Assembly (NCBI RefSeq): GCF_018860245.1
Contig: NZ_JAHKPD010000020.1
Span: forward strand, 44,877 to 108,876
Direction: 5' to 3'
Length of the DNA: 64,000 bases
DNA from: Pseudotamlana agarivorans
GTDB lineage: Bacteria; Bacteroidota; Bacteroidia; Flavobacteriales; Flavobacteriaceae
This document shows, piece after piece, positions 63,961 through 64,000 of the stretch. The translations under genes were made by a program, and so were the position numbers. Positions within the stretch are counted from its first letter, which is position 1. Each line of letters begins with the position of its first letter. The notes beneath the pieces were generated by a model. The model did no database searches and was not told where the DNA came from. It saw nothing but the letters and a program-made list of their open reading frames with translations.

Positions 63961-64000
63961 GGCAGAGTTCTGAGTTAAAATTTCCATGGGTGTTTTAGAG

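Noticed and set aside
1..64000. CRISPR array, tRNA or rRNA genes
   Set aside because: No regularly spaced direct repeats of 25-40 bases and no GTTCGAATC-type tRNA arms were noticed in any intergenic gap.

Overview
The window is AT-rich chromosomal DNA from a member of the Bacteroidota, most likely a marine Flavobacteriaceae. Evidence: a SusC/SusD pair, a type IX secretion C-terminal sorting domain, family-restricted genes (DUF4294, DUF6048, DUF6452, DUF4268), promoters of the TTG / TAnnTTTG type, and few Shine-Dalgarno sequences. No rRNA, tRNA or CRISPR array was found by eye.

Layout. 0.2-8.1 kb: acetate module (small symporter subunit, Na+/solute symporter, acetyl-CoA synthetase) facing a FAH-family / cNMP-CBS-DUF294 / DnaQ-like exonuclease operon; between them a DUF1330-like gene sits inside a near-perfect inverted pair of a 29-bp REP-like repeat. 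8.3-20.4 kb: ABC exporter, DinB, Bcr/CflA MFS, secreted DUF4350-like protein, TetR-like/ABC1 kinase pair, Crp/Fnr regulator, YceI protein, one-domain DEAD-type protein, collagen-like lipoprotein, SEC-C protein. 20.6-24.1 kb: three-gene biotin-dependent acyl-CoA carboxylase. 24.4-27 kb: YceI-porin-YceI unit with an FNR-type palindrome placed about 42 bases before its predicted start of transcription. 27-42.8 kb: housekeeping (Nudix, M42 peptidase, hemolysin III, GNAT, ZIP, RlmL-like and RlmD methyltransferases, ParE/RelE toxin-antitoxin, OsmC, ornithine aminotransferase, PheT).

42.9-57.8 kb is an N-acetylglucosamine / chitooligosaccharide utilisation locus: NagX-like acyltransferase and NagP-like transporter, a LytS/LytTR two-component pair, SusC, SusD, a glucosamine-6-phosphate deaminase fused to a PIG-L deacetylase-like domain, a GH20 hexosaminidase and a BadF-type GlcNAc kinase. 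Oligosaccharide would be bound and imported by SusCD, trimmed by GH20, taken into the cytoplasm by NagP, phosphorylated by the kinase and deaminated to fructose-6-phosphate.

57.8-64 kb is an accessory, mosaic region: the 3' end (domains V-VI) of a group II intron without its body, a T9SS-secreted fibronectin-type protein, a 27-codon remnant of an IS30-type transposase, and an endonuclease/exonuclease/phosphatase-family gene bounded by two attC-like sites that obey the base-pairing rule of integron gene cassettes, followed by a lipoprotein arylsulfatase and a long palindrome. The integrase-less cassette is the most interesting item in the window.
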